From: Clostridia bacterium
GTDB taxonomy: Bacteria > Bacillota_A > Clostridia > Lachnospirales > Cellulosilyticaceae
Length of the DNA stretch: 64,000 nt
Assembly (NCBI GenBank): GCA_029239935.1
Contig: JARBTY010000002.1
Location: 1-64,000, forward strand
Reading direction: 5' to 3'
Notes under the pieces: generated by a model
Seen by the model: the letters and a program-made list of their open reading frames with translations, nothing else
What the model was told of the DNA's origin: nothing
The model's database searches: none
Program-made: the position numbers and the translations under genes
In this document: piece after piece, positions 53,753 to 62,480 of the stretch
How positions within the stretch are numbered: position 1 is the first letter of the stretch
Layout of the letters: every line of letters starts with the position of its first letter

Positions 53753-55168
53753 ATGTCTAATATAAACCCTAGACCAGTTAAAATAACGGATACAACACTT
53801 CGTGATGCACACCAATCACTTATTGCTACTAGAATGACAACAGAACAAATTGTTCCAATCGTAGCAAAGATGGATAAAGTCGGCTTCCATGCTTTAGAAG
53901 TATGGGGGGGCGCGACATTTGATGCTTCCCTTCGTTTCTTAAAAGAAGATCCATGGGAAAGACTTAGAAAAATCAGAAATGAAGCTAAAAATACAAAACT
54001 GCAAATGCTTTTTAGAGGGCAAAACATATTAGGTTACCGCCATTATGCAGATGACGTAGTAGAGTACTTTGTTCAAAAAAGTATTTCAAACGGAATAGAT
54101 ATCATTCGTATCTTTGATGCCTTAAATGATATGCGTAACCTGCAGACAGCTGTTAAAGCAGCTAACAAAGAAAAAGGTCATGCACAAGTTGCTATTTCTT
54201 ACACAATAAGTGATGTACATACACTTGAATATTATGTAAATTTAGCAAAAGAAATTGAAGAGATGGGCGCTAACTCCATTTGCATCAAAGACATGGCAGG
54301 TCTTTTAGTGCCTTACCAAGCAGCAGAGCTTGTAAGTGCATTAAAAGAAGCTGTACCAAGTCTGCCTATTGAACTCCATACGCATTATACAAGTGGTGTA
54401 GCAGCCATGACGTATCTTAAGGCGATAGAGGCTGGATGTGATATTATTGATACAGCTATGTCACCACTTTCTATGGGAACTTCACAGCCTGCTACAGAAG
54501 TTTTGGTAGCGACCTTTAAAGGAACACCATATGATACAGGTATTGATTCAGAAGCTTTAACTGAAATTACTGAGTATTTCAGACCGATTAGAGAAGAAGC
54601 ACTTAAGAGCGGTCTTATGAGCACAAAGATGTTAGAAGTAGATATCAATACCCTGCGTTATCAAGTGCCAGGAGGAATGCTTTCAAATCTTGTATCACAG
54701 CTCAAACAACAAAATGCAGAAGATAAATATTATGAGGTATTAAAAGAGATTCCAAGAGTACGTGCTGACTTTGGGTATTTACCACTTGTTACACCTACAA
54801 GTCAAATTGTTGGAACACAAGCTGTATTTAATGTACTGGCAGGAGAGCGTTACAAAATGGTATCTAAAGAGTCTAAAGGTATTGTAAAAGGTGAGTATGG
54901 CAGAACACCCGTTCCTATTTCGGATGAAATTGTTAAAAAAATCATCGGCAATGAAGAGCGTATTACATGTAGACCAGCAGATCTTATTCAGCCAGAACTT
55001 GAAAAATTAAAAGCTGAAGCATCTGCTTATGCGCAGCAAGATGAAGATGTTTTATCCTATGCGCTTTTCCCACAAGTTGCGACAGACTTCTTTAAATACA
55101 GAGAAGCTCAACAAACAAAAGTGGATCCTAGTCTAGCAGATACAAACAATAAAACTTATCCAGCATAA
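53753..55168 (+). CDS. oadA: Oxaloacetate decarboxylase alpha / transcarboxylase 5S-type carboxyltransferase
   Basis: TIM-barrel carboxyltransferase acting on oxaloacetate or pyruvate. The 471-residue protein has KITDTTLRDAHQSLIATRM, EVWGGATFDASLRFL, CIKDMAGLL (catalytic Lys) and the metal-binding ELHTHYTSGVA. It then has the PYC_OADA domain (MLSNLVSQL...VRADFGYLPLVTPTSQIVGTQAVFNVLAGERY). It lacks the C-terminal biotinyl domain of full OadA, in line with the separate carrier at 52170. ATG 53753 follows AAGGAGG; the longer frame upstream lies inside oadB. Confidence 0.95.
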   Translation: MSNINPRPVKITDTTLRDAHQSLIATRMTTEQIVPIVAKMDKVGFHALEVWGGATFDASLRFLKEDPWERLRKIRNEAKNTKLQMLFRGQNILGYRHYADDVVEYFVQKSISNGIDIIRIFDALNDMRNLQTAVKAANKEKGHAQVAISYTISDVHTLEYYVNLAKEIEEMGANSICIKDMAGLLVPYQAAELVSALKEAVPSLPIELHTHYTSGVAAMTYLKAIEAGCDIIDTAMSPLSMGTSQPATEVLVATFKGTPYDTGIDSEALTEITEYFRPIREEALKSGLMSTKMLEVDINTLRYQVPGGMLSNLVSQLKQQNAEDKYYEVLKEIPRVRADFGYLPLVTPTSQIVGTQAVFNVLAGERYKMVSKESKGIVKGEYGRTPVPISDEIVKKIIGNEERITCRPADLIQPELEKLKAEASAYAQQDEDVLSYALFPQVATDFFKYREAQQTKVDPSLADTNNKTYPA

Positions 55169-55188
55169 AAGGGATATAGTGAGGATAT

Positions 55189-55246
55189 AACAGGCTATAA
55201 CACTGAATGTAAGCTTAAGTTCGGTGTTAGGGCCTGTTTTAATTTT
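55189..55246 (+). terminator. Terminator of the decarboxylase operon
   Basis: Two stacked stems (AACAGGC with GCCTGTT, and TAACACTGAA with TTCGGTGTTA) are separated by a small internal loop and followed by TTTT and a second T run. Confidence 0.9.
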
Positions 55247-55269
55247 TGATTTATTTTGCCCTTGGGGTA

Positions 55270-55278
55270 TGGTATAAT
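55270..55278 (+). promoter_or_regulatory. Extended -10 promoter for the RpiR-type regulator gene
   Basis: TGGTATAAT combines the TGn extension with a perfect TATAAT (55273-55278). No good -35 lies at normal spacing. Confidence 0.6.
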
Positions 55279-55326
55279 GAATTATTATAGTAATTTTTAA
55301 TGGAGAGTAGATGAAAGGACATTAAT

Positions 55327-56232
55327 ATGAATAAAAATGATTTGATTCATAGAATCAAAAAAAGCATGCCGCAGCTCAGTAAGGGACAAAAACTGATTGC
55401 AAATCATGTGTTAGAGCATTATGAAAAAGCAGTGTATTTAACAGCCGCCAAACTAGGGAGTATAGTTGGTGTCAGTGAGTCAACAGTTGTTAGGTTCGCT
55501 AATGAACTGGGGTATGATGGCTATCCAAAATTTCAGGAGGCTTTAGAGGAGTTAGTTAAAAGCAGATTGACTGCCATGCAGAGATTAGAAGTCACAACAG
55601 ACAGAATTGATAACCAACATGTTCTGAAAAGTGTGCTTCAAACAGACGAAGAGCAAATACGTTATACGAGAGAACAAGTAGACGAAGTTGTTTTTGATCA
55701 AGCCATTGATAAAATCCTTAAAGCGAAAACCATTTATATATTAGGCGTAAGAAGTAGCGCAGGACTGGCAAACTTTTTAGGATTTTATTTCAATATCATA
55801 TTTGACAATGTAAAAATTGTAAATACAAGCAGCATTAGTGAGATGTTTGAGATTATTCATCACATAGGTAAAGAGGATGTGATGATTGGTATTAGTTTTC
55901 CAAGGTACTCAAAAAGAGTATTAAAAGCTATAGAATTTGCAAAAAGCAAAGAAGCTAGTGTGATTGCTATTACAGATAGCTATCTTTCACCTATGGCTCG
56001 TTATTCTGATTACCCGCTCATAGGACGTAGTGAGATGATTTCTTTTGTGGATTCTTTAGTAGCTCCAATGAGTATTATCAATGCGGTTATTGTAGCCATC
56101 AGCTTAAAGAAAAAAGATGAAATTGCTGCAAACCTTGAGAATCTAGAAAATATATGGCGGGAGTATGAAGTCTATGATGATTCATATGTTTCACCTAGTC
56201 ATAGTCATGGAGAAAAAGAAAAATACGATTAA
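55327..56232 (+). CDS. MurR/RpiR family transcriptional regulator
   Basis: A sugar-phosphate-responsive regulator of 301 residues. The N-terminal RpiR helix-turn-helix has LIHRIKKSMPQLSKGQKLIANHVLEHYEKAVYLTAAKLGSIVGVSESTVVRFANELGYDGYPKFQEALEE. The C-terminal SIS domain begins near residue 125 (TIYILGVRSSAGLANFLGFYFN) and has MIGISFPRYSKRVLKAIEFAKSKEASVIAITD. No sugar-utilisation gene adjoins it. It stands between the decarboxylase operon and aroH, so its target is not clear from context. The start is ATG 55327 after AAAGGAC. Confidence 0.93.
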   Translation: MNKNDLIHRIKKSMPQLSKGQKLIANHVLEHYEKAVYLTAAKLGSIVGVSESTVVRFANELGYDGYPKFQEALEELVKSRLTAMQRLEVTTDRIDNQHVLKSVLQTDEEQIRYTREQVDEVVFDQAIDKILKAKTIYILGVRSSAGLANFLGFYFNIIFDNVKIVNTSSISEMFEIIHHIGKEDVMIGISFPRYSKRVLKAIEFAKSKEASVIAITDSYLSPMARYSDYPLIGRSEMISFVDSLVAPMSIINAVIVAISLKKKDEIAANLENLENIWREYEVYDDSYVSPSHSHGEKEKYD

Positions 56233-56263
56233 TTCAAAGTTTATTTATTAAGAAGGAGACCCT

Positions 56264-56629
56264 ATGAGCATTATAAGTATACGTGGAGCAATCACTACAG
56301 AATATAATTCAAAAGAGGAGATATTAGAGGCTTCAAAGGAGATGTTAGAAGCCATTATAGAGGCAAATCATCTGAAAATTGATGATATTATTCAGATTGT
56401 TTTTACTGCAACAAAGGATCTAGATGCAGTTTATCCTGCAGTTGCTGCTAGAGCGATAGGGATCACTTCTGCGGCACTTATGTGTGCACAGGAAATGTAT
56501 GTAGAGGAATCTCTTAATAAGTGCATTAGAGTGGCTGTATTAGTAGAAACTAATGAGTTACATAAAAACAATATAAAACATCAATATTTACGAAAGGCCA
56601 GAGTCTTAAGAGCGGATTTAATGGAGTAG
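56264..56629 (+). CDS. aroH: Chorismate mutase, AroH type
   Basis: Rearranges chorismate to prephenate for phenylalanine and tyrosine synthesis. The 121-residue product is the monofunctional AroH (trimeric pseudo-barrel) form, beginning ISIRGAITTEYNSKEEILEASKEMLEAIIEAN and containing FTATKDLDAVYPAVAARAIG and the Arg-containing NKCIRVAVLVET. ATG 56264 follows AGAAGGAG. cmk follows after 16 bases, an arrangement conserved in several clostridia. Confidence 0.95.
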   Translation: MSIISIRGAITTEYNSKEEILEASKEMLEAIIEANHLKIDDIIQIVFTATKDLDAVYPAVAARAIGITSAALMCAQEMYVEESLNKCIRVAVLVETNELHKNNIKHQYLRKARVLRADLME

Positions 56630-56645
56630 AAGGAGATTAAGACAA

Positions 56646-57311
56646 ATGAAAAAGTTTTCAATTGCTATTGATGGCCCTGCTGGGGCAGGCAAGAGTACAA
56701 TCGCCAAGCGGCTCGCTAAAAAACTGGGATGCACCTATATTGATACAGGGGCTATGTACCGAGCAGTAGGGCTATACTGTATTGAACAGCATGTAGATTA
56801 CGGTGATGAAAGTAAAGTAAATGATATTATTTTTTCTTTAGAAATAGAGTTGGCTGCGGAAGATGAAAGACAGATTATCTATTTAAACGGCAGGGATGTA
56901 AGTCACAAAATTCGTACAGATGAAGTGGCGGCAGCTGCCTCAAAAGTGGCCACCTATAAAGTGGTAAGAGAAGTTTTAGTAAAAGCTCAGAGGTATATGC
57001 AAAGTAAAAAGTCAGTGGTGATGGATGGACGGGATATTGGAACTGTGGTTATGCCGGATGCCACATTTAAAATCTTTTTAACAGCTTCGGTGGATGAAAG
57101 AGCCAAAAGACGATTTAAAGAATACCGTAAAAAGGGAATGACCGTTTCAATGGAAGAATTGACCAAAGATATTATAGATAGGGATTATCAGGATACTAAT
57201 CGAAAGATATCTCCGCTAAAAAGAGCGATAGATGCTATTGAGGTGGACACAACAGCCTTAACAATTGATGAGATAGTTGATAAAATTATGGCTTTGACAG
57301 AGAAGGCATAA
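56646..57311 (+). CDS. cmk: Cytidylate kinase
   Basis: Phosphorylates CMP and dCMP. The 221-residue protein has the P-loop IDGPAGAGKSTIAKRLAKKLG, TYIDTGAMYRAVGLY, VVMDGRDIGTVVMPDATFKIFLTASVDERAKRR and the lid region RDYQDTNRKISPLKRA. ATG 56646 follows AGAAGGAG. It is followed by ispH after a short gap; cmk-ispH adjacency is common in Clostridia. Confidence 0.97.
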   Translation: MKKFSIAIDGPAGAGKSTIAKRLAKKLGCTYIDTGAMYRAVGLYCIEQHVDYGDESKVNDIIFSLEIELAAEDERQIIYLNGRDVSHKIRTDEVAAAASKVATYKVVREVLVKAQRYMQSKKSVVMDGRDIGTVVMPDATFKIFLTASVDERAKRRFKEYRKKGMTVSMEELTKDIIDRDYQDTNRKISPLKRAIDAIEVDTTALTIDEIVDKIMALTEKA

Positions 57312-57334
57312 TGGATATAAAGGAGTGAATGGGC

Positions 57335-58186
57335 TTGAAAATTATCCTTGCAAAGACTGCTGGATTTTGTTTTGGCGTAAAAAGAGCTGTGGAAATGGCA
57401 TTTAAACATCAAGACACATTAAATACTTATACCTTAGGGCCAATTATCCATAATGATACTGTGATTAATCATTTGATTCAAAAGGGCATTAGCCCAATTG
57501 ACAGTTTAACGGATAAGACAGTTAATACACTGATTATACGTTCACATGGTGTAAAACCTGAAATTTATGAAGAAGTAAAATCTAAGGGGATTCAGCTTGT
57601 GGATGCGACCTGTCCTTATGTAAAGAAAATTCACAGGCTTGTACAGGAGCACTACACTAAAGGGTATCGGATTGTTATTGTAGGAAATAAAACACATCCG
57701 GAAGTTGAGGGCATCAATGGATGGGCGCATAATGACTGTATTATTATTAAAGATGCGGCGGAACTAGATCCCTTAAATCTAGCCAAGTTAAGTACAAGCT
57801 ATTTAATAGTAGCCCAAACAACTTATAAAAAAGAGGTTGTAGAGCAAGTTGTTACATGGTTTGATTCGAAAAATTATGACTATGAGTATATTAATACGAT
57901 TTGCAATGCCACAAAAGAGAGACAGCAGGAAGCGGTAGATATAGCGAAACAGGCTGAATGTATGCTGGTTATAGGCAGTCATTACAGCTCAAATACTCTA
58001 AAACTTTATGAGATTAGCAAAGCTTATTGTGCGAATAGCCACTGTATTGCAGATGTAGATGAACTGACCTATGAAATGATTAGGGGCTGTGAAAATGTTG
58101 GTATAACTGCTGGAGCATCCACACCAGCATCAGTGATAGATGCAGTCACTCAAAAATTACTAAAAATGAATCAGCAGGGGGCATAA
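57335..58186 (+). CDS. ispH: 4-hydroxy-3-methylbut-2-enyl diphosphate reductase
   Basis: Last step of the MEP isoprenoid pathway; a 4Fe-4S enzyme giving IPP and DMAPP. The three cluster cysteines are visible: AGFCFGV, DATCPYVKKIH and TICNATKERQ. The start is probably TTG 57335, giving MKIILAKTAGFCFG as in the family, with AAAGGAGTG at a normal distance. The ATG at 57329 is only three bases from that site. The 283-residue length is the plain enzyme; the ribosomal S1 fusion found in many clostridia is absent. Confidence 0.95.
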   Translation: MKIILAKTAGFCFGVKRAVEMAFKHQDTLNTYTLGPIIHNDTVINHLIQKGISPIDSLTDKTVNTLIIRSHGVKPEIYEEVKSKGIQLVDATCPYVKKIHRLVQEHYTKGYRIVIVGNKTHPEVEGINGWAHNDCIIIKDAAELDPLNLAKLSTSYLIVAQTTYKKEVVEQVVTWFDSKNYDYEYINTICNATKERQQEAVDIAKQAECMLVIGSHYSSNTLKLYEISKAYCANSHCIADVDELTYEMIRGCENVGITAGASTPASVIDAVTQKLLKMNQQGA

Positions 58187-58188
58187 CT

Positions 58189-58968
58189 ATGAATTATGAG
58201 GAATTCAAAAGCCAAGTGATGGTATTAACGGGCATTAACTTAAGTGCTTACAAAGAAAATCAGATGAAAAGACGTATCGATGCTATCATTAAGAAAAATC
58301 AATGTAATAATTATTTAGAGTATACCCGCTTGCTAAAAGCAAACTCGGTCAGTCTTCAGGAATTTGTAACCTATTTGACTATTAATGTGACAGAGTTTTT
58401 TAGGAATCCCTCACAATGGGATATTTTAGAACAGCAGATTTTTCCGCTGCTGTTACAGAAAAAACGTACCATTAAAATATGGAGTGCTGCCTGCTCTACC
58501 GGTGACGAACCCTACTCACTTGCGATGGTGCTATCAAAATTTATGCCCCTTAGCCAAATTAGTATTATAGCAACGGACCTAGATAAAGATGTTTTAGAAA
58601 AAGCCAAACAAGGACAGTACATAGCCCGCAGTATAGCCAATGTTCCTAAAGAGTTTCAAGATAAATTCTTTACTGAGAACAATGGTATTTATACAATTAA
58701 ATCAAACCTTAAAGATTGTATTACCTTTAAACAGCATAACCTGCTAAGAGACCCTTATCCAGCTAACATGGATTTGATTGTTTGCAGAAATGTACTCATT
58801 TATTTTACAGAGGATGCTAAAAAAGAGATTTATACGAATTTTAACAAAGCTTTAATAGATGATGGCATTTTATTTGTAGGTAGTACAGAACAAATTATTA
58901 TGTGTCAGGAATATGGGTTTGAATCCTATAAAATATTTTTCTACCAAAAAGCAGGACTCAAAAGATAG
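58189..58968 (+). CDS. cheR: Chemotaxis protein methyltransferase CheR
   Basis: S-adenosylmethionine-dependent methyltransferase for glutamates of chemoreceptors. The 259-residue protein has the N-terminal CheR helical domain (FKSQVMVLTGINLSAYKENQMKRRI) and a catalytic domain with TEFFRNPSQW, IWSAACSTGDEPYSLAMVL, ATDLDKDVLEKA, DLIVCRNVLIYF and GSTEQI. It starts two bases after the ispH stop. No other chemotaxis gene is nearby, which is unusual but seen in other clostridia. Confidence 0.96.
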   Translation: MNYEEFKSQVMVLTGINLSAYKENQMKRRIDAIIKKNQCNNYLEYTRLLKANSVSLQEFVTYLTINVTEFFRNPSQWDILEQQIFPLLLQKKRTIKIWSAACSTGDEPYSLAMVLSKFMPLSQISIIATDLDKDVLEKAKQGQYIARSIANVPKEFQDKFFTENNGIYTIKSNLKDCITFKQHNLLRDPYPANMDLIVCRNVLIYFTEDAKKEIYTNFNKALIDDGILFVGSTEQIIMCQEYGFESYKIFFYQKAGLKR

Positions 58969-58981
58969 AGTGCTGCTTTTT
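58948..58981 (+). terminator. Terminator overlapping the cheR end
   Basis: A 12-bp stem (58948-58959 with 58968-58979, one mismatch) with an eight-base loop, ending in TTTTT. Confidence 0.75.
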
Positions 58982-58998
58982 GGCATTTACGATACAAG

Positions 58999-60183
58999 AT
59001 GACAAATGGAATAAGGGAGGGAATAAAAATAGATACTCAAAAAATATTTTATGAAGACAGCTATATAACAGTATTTACAGCCAAAGTAATTTCTTGCGAA
59101 GTTCATGGAGAAGGATATCAATTAAGGCTTAATCAAACTGCTTTTTATCCAGAAGGGGGAGGACAGCCTTTCGACAGAGGAACGATAGGAGAAGCGAAGG
59201 TAAGTCATGTTTTTATAAAAGAAGGTATTATTTATCATATCGTCGATAGACATTTTAAAGAAGGCGAGAAGGTAGAGGGCGTAATAGATTTTGAACGACG
59301 TTTTGATTTCATGCAGCAGCATAGCGGTGAGCATATTGTTTCAGGACTTATTAAAAAGCTGTATGGCTATCAAAATGTGGGTTTTCATTTAAGCGAAGGG
59401 TATATGACGGCAGATCTAAGCGGAGAGCTTACAAAAGAAGAAGTCAAATATGTAGAATACCTGGCTAATGAAGCTGTTTTTAAAAACATTAAGGTAACAG
59501 CAGTTTTATATAACCAAGAAGAAATGATAGACAGGGATTATCGTTCTAAAATAGCCATTGAAGGCGCCATAAGATTAGTTACTGTACAAGATTATGATGT
59601 ATGTGCCTGCTGCGGCACCCATGTAAGGACCACAGGAGAGATTGGAAGCATTAAAATAGTAGGAGCAGACAAGCATAAGGGTGGTATGAGGTTAACGATG
59701 TTATGCGGCAGGAGGGCGCTTCAGGACAGCATTAAAAAACAAGATGCCATTACGCGGATTTCCCAATTGCTTTCAGCCAAACCAACGCTCGTGGCAGAGG
59801 AAGTTGAAAAGCTGCTAGAGACTCTAGCAGGTCTTAAACAAAAGTTAAATGCACGAACAGATGAACTGTTTGAACTAAAGGCCTCAGCCTATACAGTACA
59901 AGAGGAAAAGGTCTTATGTGTGATAGAAGAAGATCTGTCAATCGAAGAAATAAGGAAGATGTGTATGGCGATGACAAAAAAGACTGATAAGATATGTCTT
60001 GTGCTGACGCCAGAAGCAGAGGGATTTAAGTATGCATTAGGAGCCAAAGAAGCCGATATAAGGGGACTTTGTAAAGAACTGAATAAGGTCTTTAATGGCC
60101 GTGGGGGCGGCGCTAAAGAATTATGCCAAGGCACTTTAACTGGCACAAGCAGAGAGATTATACAGATGATACAAAATCAGTGA
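58999..60183 (+). CDS. Alanyl-tRNA editing protein AlaX-L (AlaRS C-terminal homologue)
   Basis: Free-standing homologue of the AlaRS editing domain; family members hydrolyse Ser- or Gly-mischarged tRNA-Ala. It has an N-terminal barrel (LNQTAFYPEGGGQPFDRGTI), editing-site motifs QQHSGEHI and CACCGTHV, and a C-terminal DHHA1 domain from about residue 260 with FNGRGGGAKELCQG. ATG 58999 is the only usual start, but AAGGGAGGG at 59013-59021 lies inside the gene and points to ATA 59029, where the family homology begins. The gene overlaps the convergent yprB end by seven bases. Confidence 0.9.
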   Translation: MTNGIREGIKIDTQKIFYEDSYITVFTAKVISCEVHGEGYQLRLNQTAFYPEGGGQPFDRGTIGEAKVSHVFIKEGIIYHIVDRHFKEGEKVEGVIDFERRFDFMQQHSGEHIVSGLIKKLYGYQNVGFHLSEGYMTADLSGELTKEEVKYVEYLANEAVFKNIKVTAVLYNQEEMIDRDYRSKIAIEGAIRLVTVQDYDVCACCGTHVRTTGEIGSIKIVGADKHKGGMRLTMLCGRRALQDSIKKQDAITRISQLLSAKPTLVAEEVEKLLETLAGLKQKLNARTDELFELKASAYTVQEEKVLCVIEEDLSIEEIRKMCMAMTKKTDKICLVLTPEAEGFKYALGAKEADIRGLCKELNKVFNGRGGGAKELCQGTLTGTSREIIQMIQNQ

Positions 60184-61199
60184 AGCAGTAAATAGGCCAA
60201 TTGCTGTAAGATAAAAGGGACTAATTTTTCATCTGAGAAATACTCAACAAAACGTTCCTCTAAATCATTATACCATAAAGGCGCGTTGGCAGAGGGGGTA
60301 TAGACTCTTAGAAAATGGGAGTTTTTAGTGACAAAACACTGCTTTGCAGAAACTTTTTGTTTCAAGTTTTTAGGAATAAACTGTGCAATAGATTTATGAA
60401 CCAGTTCATTTTGACCCGCAATCCAATAATAGTCTTTAGCTGGTAGAAGATATTTTTTAAAAGTGCCACCATGAACTAACACTTTGAGGGTAATCTCACA
60501 GGTACCCATAGTCCAAGAAATGTGAGTGTCTTCTAAACGCATAGAAAAGTCTGTGTGAAAAGTCAGAGGATACTGCAATTGTAAAACACTGTAAGGAGGG
60601 TTAGCAATCTGTGAGATAACCTTATAAGTACTTAACTGATGCAGGGTGAAATAAGCTTCATACATAGCAGCCAGACTATGAAGTTCATCAGAATTATGAG
60701 CGAGAATAAGGACTTGGTAGTTTGGTTGTGAAGTTGTTTCAAAAAGCTTGCCTATCTTAGCTAATTCCTTGCCTGTTACAGTGGTTGTTCTTTGATAACC
60801 TAGGAGTGTTTCTAAGGCAGAGCGGTTGCTGCCTGCTTTAGAAAGACATTTTTTCATATCTATAATAAATAGTTTTTTAAAAAGATCATGGGAAAGTTCG
60901 TAGGTGCTAAGGCGAGAGAGCAGAAAAGGTACATCAAAGGCTTTACCTGTATAAGTATAAGCTTTCTGATAGCCTGTACAAAATTCTAAAAAGGCTTGAA
61001 GCACATCTTTTTCCTGCCCTGCAAGTTCACTTAACCACCGGATACTCTCGCATTGCCCAGTTTTTTTTTGATACATAACGCCAATACATACAATGGCATC
61101 ATTTGTCTTACTAAGCCCTGTGGTTTCAATATCTAATAAAAAATGGCCATGAGACAAAAAAAAGTGGTCTTTGTCAAAGGTATTTACAAAAGTTTGCAT
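60177..61199 (-). CDS. Ribonuclease H-like exonuclease domain protein (YprB-like)
   Basis: A 340-residue protein with an N-terminal DEDD-type nuclease fold: FLLDIETTGLSKTNDAIVCIGVMY (D.E), YTYTGKAFDVPFLLSRL and a later HNSDELHSLAAMYE segment. This fits the Pfam RNase_H_2/YprB family, thought to act on RNA or DNA 3' ends. The C-terminal half is not recognised. ATG 61199 follows AAGGAG on the minus strand. It lies 17 bases downstream of the methyltransferase, on the same transcript. Confidence 0.85.
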   Translation of the reverse strand: MQTFVNTFDKDHFFLSHGHFLLDIETTGLSKTNDAIVCIGVMYQKKTGQCESIRWLSELAGQEKDVLQAFLEFCTGYQKAYTYTGKAFDVPFLLSRLSTYELSHDLFKKLFIIDMKKCLSKAGSNRSALETLLGYQRTTTVTGKELAKIGKLFETTSQPNYQVLILAHNSDELHSLAAMYEAYFTLHQLSTYKVISQIANPPYSVLQLQYPLTFHTDFSMRLEDTHISWTMGTCEITLKVLVHGGTFKKYLLPAKDYYWIAGQNELVHKSIAQFIPKNLKQKVSAKQCFVTKNSHFLRVYTPSANAPLWYNDLEERFVEYFSDEKLVPFILQQLAYLLLH

Positions 61200-61216
61200 A
61201 AAGGCTCCTTCTCATG

Positions 61217-62377
61217 CTATCTAGACTTTGGAGGAAGTTCTAATAACTGATTGAGACTTAGATCAAGGTGCAATAAATCACAAGCAGCAGTATAGTTTTC
61301 ATAAACCTCAGAATCAAACGCTAAAGAGTCCTTTAAAATAGCTCTTATCAGCAAATTTTTTGGAGTATGTTCAAGATCTATGAATTCTAATAAAGTGACT
61401 TTGTAACCTAAGCTTTCAAGTAGGTTAGCTCTTAGACCATCAGTTACCAGTGCAGCAATCCTCTCCTTAAGTATACCGTATTTGAGTATAGGTTGAAGGG
61501 TATTGTTTTGTATTTGAGTATAGGCCTCATGGTGACAGCAAGGAACAGCTAAAATAACTTTTGAATGCCATGAAGCAGCTTTCTCTAGTGCGCTGTCTGT
61601 TGCAGTATTGCAAGCATGTAAAGACACAACCATATCAATGGTTTGGTCAGTGGTATACTGTCCAATATCACCGATTTGAAAATGAAGTTGAGTAAAGTTT
61701 AGTTTTCTTGCAAGTTCATTGCAGAAAGTAATGACATCTTTTTTTAGGTCAAGACCAATCACCTGAACAGGACGGCCTAAAACAGTATGAAAATAGTGAT
61801 ATAAAGCAAAGGTTAAATAAGATTTGCCGCATCCAAAATCTACAATACGTAAGGACTCTTGAGGAAGAAAAGCAAGGGTATCGGCTACAATTTCTAAATA
61901 ACGGTTAATTTGCTTATATTTATCGTACTTAGAAGGTTTAACTTGTCCACTTTGATCCATAAGACCAAGGGCCTTCAAAAAGTCATGAGAAGAGGGGGTG
62001 TCTAGAATATATTTTTTTTGTCTATTATGAGAAAGAGAAGGGGCAGCTGTTTGAGTAGGCGGTTTGGGTTTAATATGGGTCTCTCCCTTTTTGTTAACAA
62101 GTATATGATAATCATGTTCAGTCGTGAAGCACTGAATTTGTTTAAACTGCGTACAATGAGTGAGTATGAAATCACTTGCTTTTTCTAAAGCTATATTTTC
62201 ATGCAAAGCTTTATTATCCCTGAATAAAGTAAACTGCATACAAAGATCTCCGCCTAAGTCGACATACTTAGCAGATATTTTTTTCAAATCATTAGCTTTT
62301 CTTGGGTTACTCCAGATACAGCTTATAAAAGTATGATCAGAAAGGGTTTGATTGATAAGTTCAATAAATTGGTTCAT
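61217..62377 (-). CDS. SAM-dependent methyltransferase (Methyltransf_32-like)
   Basis: A 386-residue protein with a class-I methyltransferase domain from about residue 150. The SAM-binding motif I is IVDFGCGKSYLTFALYHYF, followed by VIGLDLKKDVI and VSLHACNTATDSALEKA; AVPCCHHEAY resembles the tRNA/rRNA-type Methyltransf_32 family (GSTCD-like). The N-terminal 130 residues are a separate unrecognised domain with a Pro/Thr-rich linker. The substrate is unknown. ATG 62377 has no strong Shine-Dalgarno sequence. Confidence 0.85.
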   Translation of the reverse strand: MNQFIELINQTLSDHTFISCIWSNPRKANDLKKISAKYVDLGGDLCMQFTLFRDNKALHENIALEKASDFILTHCTQFKQIQCFTTEHDYHILVNKKGETHIKPKPPTQTAAPSLSHNRQKKYILDTPSSHDFLKALGLMDQSGQVKPSKYDKYKQINRYLEIVADTLAFLPQESLRIVDFGCGKSYLTFALYHYFHTVLGRPVQVIGLDLKKDVITFCNELARKLNFTQLHFQIGDIGQYTTDQTIDMVVSLHACNTATDSALEKAASWHSKVILAVPCCHHEAYTQIQNNTLQPILKYGILKERIAALVTDGLRANLLESLGYKVTLLEFIDLEHTPKNLLIRAILKDSLAFDSEVYENYTAACDLLHLDLSLNQLLELPPKSR

Positions 62378-62409
62378 AGTTACGCTCCAAGTGTTTAATT
62401 TTCCTTATC

Positions 62410-62438
62410 ATCATACTATGAAAAAAAAAGGTATGCAA
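62410..62438 (-). promoter_or_regulatory. Promoter for the methyltransferase-yprB pair
   Basis: On the minus strand, TTGCAT (62438-62433), 17 bases and TATGAT (62415-62410, five of six). It lies 32 bases before the methyltransferase start in the divergent spacer. Confidence 0.55.
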
Positions 62439-62480
62439 CAAAATATATACTATAATGATAAAGAAACAGAGGTGAAGGGT

